Source: Planctomycetota bacterium (lineage in GTDB: Bacteria; Planctomycetota; Planctomycetia; Pirellulales; Pirellulaceae). Taken from it: DNA of 64,000 nt. Location of the stretch: NCBI GenBank assembly GCA_016872775.1, contig VGZA01000016.1, forward strand, positions 1 through 64,000, written 5' to 3'. The position numbers and the translations under genes are program-made. Shown one piece after another: positions 26,208-33,954 of the stretch. Under the pieces are notes generated by a model, which made no database searches, had not been told where the DNA came from, and saw nothing but the letters and a program-made list of their open reading frames with translations. Numbering within the stretch: the first letter of the stretch is position 1; the number at the start of each line of letters is the position of its first letter.

Positions 26208-28553
26208 CTAATGGTTAAAAAGGAATTCCTTGGTGTTGATCAGCGCCCAGATCAGGTCCTGGAAGTTCTCGGTGGCGGCGGCGGCCGGATCGAGCGGTTT
26301 TGCGGCGGCGTCGAGGCGTGTTTCGGAAAGATAATCCAGGGCAACCTTGAGTTCGTCCGCGCGCGGATCTCGGCTGTACGCGGCACGATACAGTTCTTCG
26401 ATTCTCCGCTCGACCGGCAGTTCCGACTTCGCCAGTCGATCGGCGCGACCGCCGGCCGTCGTCAGTTTCGACTTGATGTCCGCCGCATTCATGATATGCA
26501 AGCTCTGCGCGAGGCTCGACGACTGTACCCGCTCGCACTCGCAGACACTTTCATTCTCCGGCCGGCCGAAGACTTTCAGGAATGGCGACGCGTTGTTGTA
26601 ACTGTTGTCTGGAAGCGCGATCGCCCGCGTTCCGATCGGCAGATTTGGAAAATCGGTCCTCGCACCGGACAGGTCGTCGATCGCGTCGAGCAGGACTTCG
26701 GCCGGCAAACGACGTGGATAAAAACGAGAATAGTTCTGCTGGTCGGCGAGGTTCGACGGAAGCGGCGCCGAACTCAGCTGGTAAGTGCTGGAACTGGCGA
26801 TCACGCGTATCAATGCCTTGAGATCAAATCGGCTGTCGACGAAGTGGCGTTCCAGAGCCGCAAGCAGTTCAGGATTGGTCGGTGGATTCGTGTCGCGAAT
26901 GTCGTCTTCCGGTTCGATCAGCCCGCGCCGGAGAAAGTGCTTCCAATAGCGATTCACCAACGCTTTGGCAAAAAATGGATTCTCCGGACGGTTCATCCAG
27001 TCGGCGAGCTTTAAACGTGGATCGTCGTCGGCCGCGATCGGCGGCACGGTCTCGCTCATGGCGGCCGGCTTGAGCAACCGCCCGGTCTTGACGTTCGTGG
27101 CCCCCGCAATGCCCCGCTTGTGAAAGATCAACTCCTCGCCACGCGTCGAGGTTGGCTTGCGACCAACCTGACTGAAAAACGCGGCCATCCCGTAATAGTC
27201 GTCCTGACTCCAACGTTCGAACGGATGATGGTGGCACTGAGCGCACTGCAAACGAACGCCGAGGAACAATTGGGCGACATCTTCCAATTGCTGCTTGGGA
27301 TCTTTGACACGCTTGTACCACGCCACCGGCGGGTTGCCGATGACGGTCCCCGACGCGGCGAGCAGCTCGCGTACAAACTGATCGTAACGCTTGTTGGCTA
27401 ACAGGCCGTCCCGGACCCAGGAATAAAAGGCGAAGTTCGAGGTGATATCGCTGACATCATCGCGCCGATTCTTCAATAGGGCGGTCCACTTGTTGGCGAA
27501 ATAGTCGGCATATTCGGGGCTGTCCAGCAGTTGGTCAATGACCCGCTCGCGTTTCCGCGGGTCGTTGTTGGCATGAAAGGAAGCGGCTTCATCGAGCGTC
27601 GGCAGTCGACCCGCGATATCCAAAGTGACTCGCCGCAGGAACGTGGCGTCGTCGCAGACCGGCGACGGGGAAATTCCCAGTTCACGCAGATTGGCCAACG
27701 CGAGTTCATCGACAAAGTTTCGAACCGGCAGGGAGATTTCCGCTTTGGGACCCAGCGGGATCGACGCATTAAACACCGCCACTTTTCCCTGGAAGCGAAC
27801 CATGATCGCCACTTTGCCGGGGATGTCGAGCATCTTGGCGTAGCCGGCCTCATCGACTTCGGCCATGCTCTTGTCATTCGATTCGTATTGCGCGAGCGTG
27901 GTCACGTCCCGCTCGCTCCCGTCAGCATACCGGGCGATCGCCTTGATCTGCCGCTGCTGGCCGCTCGCGAGCGATGTGCGGGGCGGATCGACTGCCAGTG
28001 CGACCAGCGCCGGCGCGGAGTCGCCGTCGTTGGCCGTCCCCTGTTGGATCCAGTCGCGCAACGTCGCATACCCAGGACTGTCGGGAGACAGTCGCAAGCC
28101 GCCTCCGTGGGGCAAACGGCCGGACGCTTTGCGCAGCAGCAGACTCTGGTCGGGGGCCGCGGGGAACAGACGCCGCCCCCGGCCCTCTTTCACCAGATGC
28201 ACGTAATCGTCCTGGGGCTCGAATCCCAGCAAGGAAAGCTGGAAGCCGTTCTGACCGTTCCCCGCCTTCGCGTGGCACGCTCCGGCGTTGCAGCCGGCTT
28301 TCGTGAGTATCGGCAATACGTCATTCGTGAAACTGATCAGACGCGGTGTCACCGGGGGCTGTGCCGCGGTGGCCTCGCCGTCACTGGCGAGCGCCATACG
28401 TGCACCAAGGACCAGTTCGCCGCCAACGATCGAAACGATCACAATGGAAAGACCGAGGACCCGGCTACGCGCAGCAAGTCGTACGCAAGCGGCCCCGCCT
28501 GCCCGCGAAGTGCGTCGTGGGAGGCACAATTTCGGTTCAGAGTTGAAGGACAT
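26208..28553 (-). CDS. DUF1549/DUF1553 planctomycete cytochrome-type protein
   Basis: This 781-residue exported protein contains, in order: a hydrophobic export segment near residues 32-52; a haem-like region with Cys88, Cys93 and His94 in GCNAGACH (CX4CH spacing); an Ig-like domain near 165-250 (KAIARYADGSERDVTTLA); DUF1549 near 260-460, ending in the canonical haem motif CAQCHHHPFERW; and DUF1553 near 515-775 (PFFAKALVNRYWKHF, FYPRRLPAEVLLDAID). Family knowledge predicts a c-type cytochrome-associated enzyme of unknown reaction. It heads an operon with the PPC and DUF1501 genes. A palindromic repeat ends 18 bases before its start codon. Confidence 0.92.
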   Translation of the reverse strand: MSFNSEPKLCLPRRTSRAGGAACVRLAARSRVLGLSIVIVSIVGGELVLGARMALASDGEATAAQPPVTPRLISFTNDVLPILTKAGCNAGACHAKAGNGQNGFQLSLLGFEPQDDYVHLVKEGRGRRLFPAAPDQSLLLRKASGRLPHGGGLRLSPDSPGYATLRDWIQQGTANDGDSAPALVALAVDPPRTSLASGQQRQIKAIARYADGSERDVTTLAQYESNDKSMAEVDEAGYAKMLDIPGKVAIMVRFQGKVAVFNASIPLGPKAEISLPVRNFVDELALANLRELGISPSPVCDDATFLRRVTLDIAGRLPTLDEAASFHANNDPRKRERVIDQLLDSPEYADYFANKWTALLKNRRDDVSDITSNFAFYSWVRDGLLANKRYDQFVRELLAASGTVIGNPPVAWYKRVKDPKQQLEDVAQLFLGVRLQCAQCHHHPFERWSQDDYYGMAAFFSQVGRKPTSTRGEELIFHKRGIAGATNVKTGRLLKPAAMSETVPPIAADDDPRLKLADWMNRPENPFFAKALVNRYWKHFLRRGLIEPEDDIRDTNPPTNPELLAALERHFVDSRFDLKALIRVIASSSTYQLSSAPLPSNLADQQNYSRFYPRRLPAEVLLDAIDDLSGARTDFPNLPIGTRAIALPDNSYNNASPFLKVFGRPENESVCECERVQSSSLAQSLHIMNAADIKSKLTTAGGRADRLAKSELPVERRIEELYRAAYSRDPRADELKVALDYLSETRLDAAAKPLDPAAAATENFQDLIWALINTKEFLFNH

Positions 28554-28571
28554 AGGCGGGTGGTCCAGTTC

Positions 28572-28626
28572 GTAGCTCGAAACTTGTTTCGAGAGAAACC
28601 GCAGTTCGAAACTTGTTACGAGCTAC
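28572..28626. repeat. Palindromic repeat, copy 1 (double hairpin)
   Basis: The arm GTAGCTCGAAAC is followed by a TT centre and its partial reverse complement GTTTCGAG. Nine bases further is a second, imperfect unit (AGTTCGAAAC, TT, GTTACGAGCTAC). The outermost eight bases GTAGCTCG (28572-28579) and CGAGCTAC (28619-28626) are complementary, so the whole block can fold as one long or two short hairpins. It ends 18 bases before the ATG of the minus-strand DUF1549 gene. Related copies are at 50267 and 59894. Confidence 0.85.
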
Positions 28627-28724
28627 GCCTCATTCTAATTGACGCGACCGCGTTGCGTCCACCCGAAGGCGTGCACACCGGAAACACCGGGATCGCGCTG
28701 TACTGGAACCGCGGGTGGAACGAA

Positions 28725-28898
28725 CTACCCAAACCGATACGCAATCTCGAATTCGCGCTTGGATGCGGGGCGAGTGAGCACCACCAGGGCCCAGATCCCC
28801 ATCGGCAGGCTCATTGGCAACCCGGCATTGATCGGAAGCAGCGCCGAGATTGCTCCGGCCGTCGCCAGCCAGTGCCATCGGCGACGCGGGATGAAGGC
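28725..28898 (-). pseudogene. C-terminal fragment of a membrane protein
   Basis: The minus-strand frame reads a plausible membrane-protein end: RRRWHWLATAGAISALLP, then LPMSLPMGIWALVVLTRP and KREFE before the stop at 28725. The GIWALVVL...P...F pattern resembles the last transmembrane helix seen in planctomycete kinase-associated membrane proteins; this is from memory and not searched. The frame continues into the kinase gene without membrane character, so the 5' part appears lost. It could also be a short real gene starting at an internal ATG. Confidence 0.4.
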
Positions 28899-28939
28899 GA
28901 CGGTCCCAGCCGGGCTTGTTCTTGTGTTACGATAGCGGC

Positions 28940-31120
28940 ATGCATCATGATGCCACCCAGCAACAGTCGCCCGATGATCAGCAGCGTGCACGCGAACTGA
29001 GCCTGACTCACGCTCGCCCTCCACTCGAGATTCCAGGCTACGAGATCCGCCGCTTCCTGGGCCACGGCGCTTACGGAGAAGTCTGGGTGGGAGTCGATCG
29101 CACCACCAACCGCCAGGTGGCGATCAAGTTTTACCTCCATCGCGGAGGTGTCGACTGGTCGCTGCTGTCCCGCGAGGTCGAAAAGCTGGTTTTTCTCTCT
29201 GCCGACCGTTACGTCGTCCAGCTGCTCGATGTCGGTTGGGACGCGGAACCGCCTTACTTTGTCATGGAGTTCATCGAGCATGGCTCGTTGAACGACCGCC
29301 TTCAGGCGCAAGGGACATTGCCGGTCGCCGAAGCGGTCAAGTTCTTCCGTGGGATCGCGATCGGACTGGCCCACGCACACGGCAAGGGCGTCCTGCACTG
29401 CGATCTGAAGCCGGCGAACATTCTGCTCGACGCCGACCTTCATCCGCGGCTGGCGGACTTCGGGCAGTCGCGACTGTCGCATGAACAATCACCGGCGCTC
29501 GGCACGCTGTTTTATATGGCTCCCGAACAGGCCGATCTGGACGCCGTGCCGGATGCTCGCTGGGATGTCTATGCGATTGGCTCGATTCTCTACTGCATGC
29601 TTACCGGGGAGCCACCGCACCGCACCGCCGCGTCGTGCCAGGAGCTGGAGGCCTGCGACGATCTTCCGAAACGACTGGCTTGCTACCGACGGATTCTGGA
29701 CAACGCGCCGCCGTTGCGAGCGCATCGCAGGCTGCCCGGCGTGGACCGCGCCTTGGCGGAGATCATCGAGCTATGCCTGGCAATCGATCCGCAGCGACGG
29801 TTCGGCAACATTCAATCGGTGCTGGATGCGCTGGAGGAGCGGGACGTCGCACGGGCGCGACGTCCGCTGCAGATTCTCGGGGTCGCAGTTCCGTTGCTGT
29901 TATTGCTGATCATGGGTCTGTTCGGCTGGCGGGGATACGAGCAGGCGGTTGCCAATACGGAGTTGCTTGCCCAGCAGCGGGCCCGCGAGAACAATCGCTT
30001 TGCGGCGGAACTGGCGGCCGAGCGCGTGGCGGGAGAGATTCAGCGGTATTTTGAAATCGCACGCGAAGAGGCCGACCAGCCCGAATTCCGGCAACTGCTG
30101 TACGACGTATTGGAAGCCGCTTCACTCGCTGACCTCAATAATCCGGCACTGAACCCCGAAGCGGCGGCCGCGCGGCGTGTTGCTTTTGATCAGGATTCCC
30201 AACGCCGCCTGCTGAACGACTACGTCGAGTCGCGGCTCCGCGGCTTTCGTGAAAGAATCAGGTTGCAGCGAACGGCTCCGAATTTCGCCAGCATGTTCGT
30301 CACCGACAAATTCGGGACGATGGTCGCCGCGGCTTACGACGAGGATGTTTCATCGCTGTCGATCGGACGCAATTGGGCTCACCGCAGCTACTTCCACGGA
30401 GGACCGATCGACCTGCCGCCCCTCGATCGTCCACGCCCCGACGTGACACATATTGAGGAAACTCATCTCTCCGCGGTCTTCAAGAGCTCCACCACCAGGC
30501 GGCAAAAAGTGGCGGTCTCGACTCCCGTCTATCGCGAAGAAATGGACGGCGACGTATTTGTCGGTGTGCTGGTCCTGACGATCAATCTGAGCGACCTGGA
30601 GTTCTTTCGCGAAACGCCGGGGCACGACCTGCAACGATTCACGGTGCTCGTGGACGGCCGGCGTGGACGCGACGGCCAGACTACCGACGATACCGGTCGG
30701 ATCCTGCAGCATCCTCTCCTGACGCGAACCTACAACACGCAGCGGTCGATCCCCGACGAACTGCTCGAGTATCGTGTCGATGCAGGCACGCTGCGGCAAT
30801 TGCTGGGCAATCACGGTGCGGGCGATTATCGCGATCCGTTCAGCCGCTTTCCGTCCGGCCAGGATTTTGGTCGAACCTGGATCGCCTCCGCGGCTCCGGT
30901 CTTGATTGCATCGGCGGAAAACAGCCTGGGCCGCGATACCGGCTTGATCGTCCTCGTCCAGGAAAGTTCGTCCGTCGTCGTCGACCCCGTCCGGCGACTC
31001 GCCTCGCGCCTGGCCCGCGAGGGACTCAGCGCCCTGGCAGTCGTCGCCACAGTCTCGATTGCACTATGGTATTTCGTTTCAAAATTTCTGGCCCCCGTCG
31101 CCGCCCGACAACAGGCCTGA
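28940..31120 (+). CDS. Transmembrane Ser/Thr protein kinase with periplasmic Cache-like sensor
   Basis: This protein has 726 residues from ATG 28940; ATG 28916 is also in frame. The N-terminal kinase domain spans about residues 28-295: glycine loop GHGAYGEV, ATP-binding Lys63 in VAIKFY, catalytic Asp155 in HCDLKPANILL, metal-binding Asp173 in ADFGQS, and MAPEQ. The catalytic loop has Cys where RD kinases have Arg, making this a non-RD kinase. A first membrane helix is near residues 316-335 (GVAVPLLLLLIMGLFGW). An extracytoplasmic region of about 350 residues resembles a dCache sensor (TDKFGTMVAAAY, ...GRNWAHRSYFHGG). A second helix is near 697-712, followed by a short tail. It probably senses a periplasmic signal and phosphorylates cytoplasmic proteins. 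Confidence 0.9.
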   Translation: MHHDATQQQSPDDQQRARELSLTHARPPLEIPGYEIRRFLGHGAYGEVWVGVDRTTNRQVAIKFYLHRGGVDWSLLSREVEKLVFLSADRYVVQLLDVGWDAEPPYFVMEFIEHGSLNDRLQAQGTLPVAEAVKFFRGIAIGLAHAHGKGVLHCDLKPANILLDADLHPRLADFGQSRLSHEQSPALGTLFYMAPEQADLDAVPDARWDVYAIGSILYCMLTGEPPHRTAASCQELEACDDLPKRLACYRRILDNAPPLRAHRRLPGVDRALAEIIELCLAIDPQRRFGNIQSVLDALEERDVARARRPLQILGVAVPLLLLLIMGLFGWRGYEQAVANTELLAQQRARENNRFAAELAAERVAGEIQRYFEIAREEADQPEFRQLLYDVLEAASLADLNNPALNPEAAAARRVAFDQDSQRRLLNDYVESRLRGFRERIRLQRTAPNFASMFVTDKFGTMVAAAYDEDVSSLSIGRNWAHRSYFHGGPIDLPPLDRPRPDVTHIEETHLSAVFKSSTTRRQKVAVSTPVYREEMDGDVFVGVLVLTINLSDLEFFRETPGHDLQRFTVLVDGRRGRDGQTTDDTGRILQHPLLTRTYNTQRSIPDELLEYRVDAGTLRQLLGNHGAGDYRDPFSRFPSGQDFGRTWIASAAPVLIASAENSLGRDTGLIVLVQESSSVVVDPVRRLASRLAREGLSALAVVATVSIALWYFVSKFLAPVAARQQA

Positions 31121-31508
31121 CCGTGACCGAGACTTCGCACCCGTGGCAGGGGCGTCCGTAAGCGTCCGGATTCGGCATGTCGTCGGAACTTCACGGCGCC
31201 GCATAGGCTGGCGGTGGCTCACGACACAAACGCCGGCCCGATCGTCACGATGCGTCGTCGTTTCGGTTTCGGTCTCGGCGACGTCGTTGGTATCGTTGGG
31301 CCGTAGCGCACGACCGAAGAACTCGGATGGGTGCTGGTAGAAACCAGGGAAAGCCGGAGTACCGGCTCGCCCTGGGCTCACTTAGGGCCGCCGCTTCGCG
31401 GCTAAGACCAAGATACCCAAACGTTTTTCGTTGACGAGGATCCAACGCCAGCGAACGAGGTTGCGAGACACGTTGGCGCGAATGATGCAAATGACATGGC
31501 CTGGAGAA
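31121..31508. other. Intergenic region between convergent kinase and MscS genes
   Basis: No coding pattern is convincing here. Two hairpins near 31344-31406 are the only clear structure. The remaining sequence is GC-rich and unremarkable. Confidence 0.5.
31344..31406. terminator. Two adjacent hairpins between convergent genes
   Basis: The first hairpin (31344-31375) pairs CCAGGG with CCCTGG and AGCCGG with CCGGCT around a four-base loop, with a 2x2 internal mismatch. The second (31381-31406) pairs CTTA-GCCGC with GCGGC-TAAG around CGCTTC, with a two-base bulge. The genes on both sides converge, so they fit bidirectional termination. No strong T-run follows either stem, so a REP-type element is an alternative. 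Confidence 0.45.
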
Positions 31509-32486
31509 CTACCCCGCTTTCGCTAGCGGTACCACGGTGGCCCCGCTCGCGGGCGCCGGTGTGGGCCGCGGATGAAAGCCATATTTGTCAAATCCAATTT
31601 TGATCGCTTCCAGCAGATTGGTGCGCACAATTCCGAAATCCTCGGAACGAACCCAGGGTTGGACGATCAGGCTGATCGCGTTGTCCCCCAACTGATCGAC
31701 CGCGACCACAGGCGGCGGCAGTTGCAGGATTCGCTCGTCCGAAAAGAGCAGGTCGACCAGGAACCGCTTGACCTCCCGCAGGTCATCGTCATAACCGCAC
31801 TTCACGACCAGATCCATTCGACGGACCTTCTCGTGCGAATGATTGACAATCGTCCCGCCCGTGATCGAACTGTTCGGGACGAAGATTGTGGAGTTATCGG
31901 CGGTCTTGAAAAGCGTACAGAAGATCTGGATCTCCTCGATGGTCCCGGTCGATCCGCCGGCCGTGACGCTATCGCCGACCTTAAACGGTTTGAACATGAT
32001 CAGCATCACGCCCGCTGCGAAATTGGCAAGCGACCCCTGCAGCGCGAAGCCAATGGCCAGGCCGGCGGCGGCGACCACGGCAGCAAACGAAGTCGTGTCG
32101 ATGCCGACGCGATTCAGCGCGGACAGCGCCACAAATGCCAGCATGGCCGCGTGGGTCAGGTGGCAGACGAAACGAACCAGGGTCTGATCGACCTGGGCCT
32201 GCGTCGCCAGCCGGCCGATCACGCGGGTCAGAAATCGAGCGACCCATCGGCCGACGATGAAGATCACGATCGCTTCGGTGGCATGCACCAGGAATTCGGC
32301 GCCTTTGGTCGTCAGGAATTCCACGCCGTGCTGCCACCAGCGGGAGAGATCGGAGACGTCCGCGAACCGTTCCGGAAGCAAGGACGGCAGATCGGTGGCG
32401 GCCGATTCCCGCGTCGACGGCGGGCCGTTGTCGGCAGCGAGAACCAGATTGGGTGAAAGCCCGAACAGATGCGACATTCCAGGCAT
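31509..32486 (-). CDS. MscS family small-conductance mechanosensitive channel
   Basis: A 325-residue protein with three transmembrane helices. TM1 is near residues 62-80 (ATEAIVIFIVGRWVARFL), TM2 near 100-120, and the pore helix TM3 near 125-155, with the Gly/Ala-rich AAGLAIGFALQGSLANFAAG typical of MscS. The cytoplasmic beta domain follows (FKPFKVGDSV...GTIEEI, VPNSSITGGTIVNHS), then the mixed alpha/beta domain. The channel opens under membrane tension and releases solutes during osmotic downshift. ATG 32486 gives a normal N-terminus; the longer frame overlaps the divergent gene's leader. It could include an N-terminal cleavable segment (FGLSPNLVLA). Confidence 0.93.
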   Translation of the reverse strand: MPGMSHLFGLSPNLVLAADNGPPSTRESAATDLPSLLPERFADVSDLSRWWQHGVEFLTTKGAEFLVHATEAIVIFIVGRWVARFLTRVIGRLATQAQVDQTLVRFVCHLTHAAMLAFVALSALNRVGIDTTSFAAVVAAAGLAIGFALQGSLANFAAGVMLIMFKPFKVGDSVTAGGSTGTIEEIQIFCTLFKTADNSTIFVPNSSITGGTIVNHSHEKVRRMDLVVKCGYDDDLREVKRFLVDLLFSDERILQLPPPVVAVDQLGDNAISLIVQPWVRSEDFGIVRTNLLEAIKIGFDKYGFHPRPTPAPASGATVVPLAKAG

Positions 32487-32631
32487 GGGCGGCTCCCGTG
32501 GGAAAATAAGGAGCGGGGAGTCTAGGCTGCACGCCGGGCCATGCCAAGAGAAAATGGATAAACGGGGAAACGCCGGGCTTGGAATCTCCCTGCCCGACAG
32601 GTATCTTCTCAGCCGCACAGGAGAAAAGGCA

Positions 32632-33936
32632 ATGCAGCACGATTCGAAGGTGGTTCAACAGTATCAGCGGGCCCGAGAATTCCTGGCGGGTGGAGTGTCC
32701 TCCTCAACGCGACTCAACCAGGCGGTTGGCCACGCGATGCTTTTCGCCAAAGCCGACGGCTGCCGGGTCTGGGATCTGGACGGTCGCGACTATTTCGACC
32801 TTTGTTGCAGCCACGGCGCGACACTGTTGGGGCATGGGGATGCGCGGGTGCGGGCCGCCGTCGAGTCCGCCTTGGATTGCGGCGCGCCGTGTTCGTACGA
32901 ATCGGAAATTCACGCGGAGTTGGCGCAGGAACTGTGCGAGTCGGTGCCGTGCCTGGACCTGGTTCGATTCACCGGGTCGGGTACGGAAGCAACCATGCAT
33001 TGCCTTCGGCTGGCTCGGGCTTACACCGGGCGGCAGAAATTCATCCGTTTCGAGGGCAATTTCCACGGCTATCATGATCAAGTGATGTTCAGCGGCGAAA
33101 CGCTGGGCGGACTCTGTCCAACACTGAAACCAATTTCCGCCGGTGTCGCCGCCGGCCTGTCCGAACATATTGTCCAGGTGCCGTACAACAACCCGGAATT
33201 GCTCGAACTGGCGTTCCAGCGCTGGGGTGATCAGTTGGCGGCGGCGATCTGCGAACCGGTCTATTACAACGCCGGCTGCATCCTTCCCAGCCCCGAATTC
33301 ATGGCCACCCTGCGACGATGCACGGAACGCGCCGGGACATTGCTGATCTTCGACGAGGTTCTGAGCGCCTTCCGGATGGGGCCGGGTGGCGCCCAGGAGT
33401 ACCTGCGCGTAACGCCCGACCTGTGCACGCTGGGGAAGGCGGTCGGTGGAAGTTTTCCGTTAAGCGTTTTTGGCGGTCGGCGGGAGATCATGAACCGGCT
33501 GATGCCGACCGGCGACTGCCAGCACAGCGGCACATACAACGGCCATCCCGTGATGGTGGCGGCCGCCCTAGCCGCCGTCCGCACCTACCGCGCGGCGGGA
33601 TTTTACGAACATATCCGGGAGATCGCGGCCACTCTCTTCCCCGGGATCCGCGAACTTTTCAAGAAGCACAAGGTCGTCGGGCGTGTGCAAGGGCTTGGCG
33701 CTCGTTTCGGCATCTACTTCGGCGTCACCGACGAGGTCCGCAACTACCAGGACGCGCAGCAACATGATCGGGCGAAAATGCTCCGATTTATCGCGGCGGC
33801 AATTCAGCACGGCGTCTATTTTCACGACTACGGCGGAGCGGCCTGTCACCACGGATTCTGTGCGGCCATGACGCAGACCGACGTCGCCGCGGTCCTCCAA
33901 CGACTCGATCTTGCCCTCGCGCAGACGAATGCGTAA
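32632..33936 (+). CDS. Class III PLP aminotransferase, glutamate-1-semialdehyde aminomutase-like
   Basis: A 434-residue fold-type I PLP enzyme. Landmarks: VWDLDGRDYFDLCCSHGATLLGH near the N-terminus, FTGSGTEATMHCLRLARAYTG for phosphate binding, the IFDEVLSAFR aspartate pairing with the PLP nitrogen, and the Schiff-base Lys269 in TLGKAVGG. The sequence resembles HemL but has changes around the substrate region (EPVYYNAG). HemL-like paralogues outside haem operons often act on other amino substrates, so I do not assign hemL. AGGAG at 32619-32623 fixes ATG 32632; the frame upstream overlaps the divergent MscS gene. No neighbouring haem genes are present. Confidence 0.88.
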   Translation: MQHDSKVVQQYQRAREFLAGGVSSSTRLNQAVGHAMLFAKADGCRVWDLDGRDYFDLCCSHGATLLGHGDARVRAAVESALDCGAPCSYESEIHAELAQELCESVPCLDLVRFTGSGTEATMHCLRLARAYTGRQKFIRFEGNFHGYHDQVMFSGETLGGLCPTLKPISAGVAAGLSEHIVQVPYNNPELLELAFQRWGDQLAAAICEPVYYNAGCILPSPEFMATLRRCTERAGTLLIFDEVLSAFRMGPGGAQEYLRVTPDLCTLGKAVGGSFPLSVFGGRREIMNRLMPTGDCQHSGTYNGHPVMVAAALAAVRTYRAAGFYEHIREIAATLFPGIRELFKKHKVVGRVQGLGARFGIYFGVTDEVRNYQDAQQHDRAKMLRFIAAAIQHGVYFHDYGGAACHHGFCAAMTQTDVAAVLQRLDLALAQTNA

Positions 33937-33954
33937 CGCCCCGTTTGTCGCGGA

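Larger units (their letters stand above)
28554..28939. other. Intergenic region between the DUF1549 operon and the kinase gene
   Basis: It contains the palindromic repeat (28572-28626) next to the DUF1549 start and, on the minus strand, the membrane-protein fragment at 28725-28898. Otherwise I see short GC-rich inverted repeats and no complete gene. Promoters for both flanking genes should be here, but none stands out. Confidence 0.5.

Noticed and set aside
25635-29000. Long plus-strand open frames opposite the PPC and DUF1549/DUF1553 genes (25635-27014 and 27531-29000)
   Set aside because: The minus strand carries clear DUF1549, DUF1553 and PPC motifs; the opposite frames show none.
32632-33936. 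Assignment as hemL
   Set aside because: The fold and lysine fit, but the substrate region differs and no haem genes are nearby.
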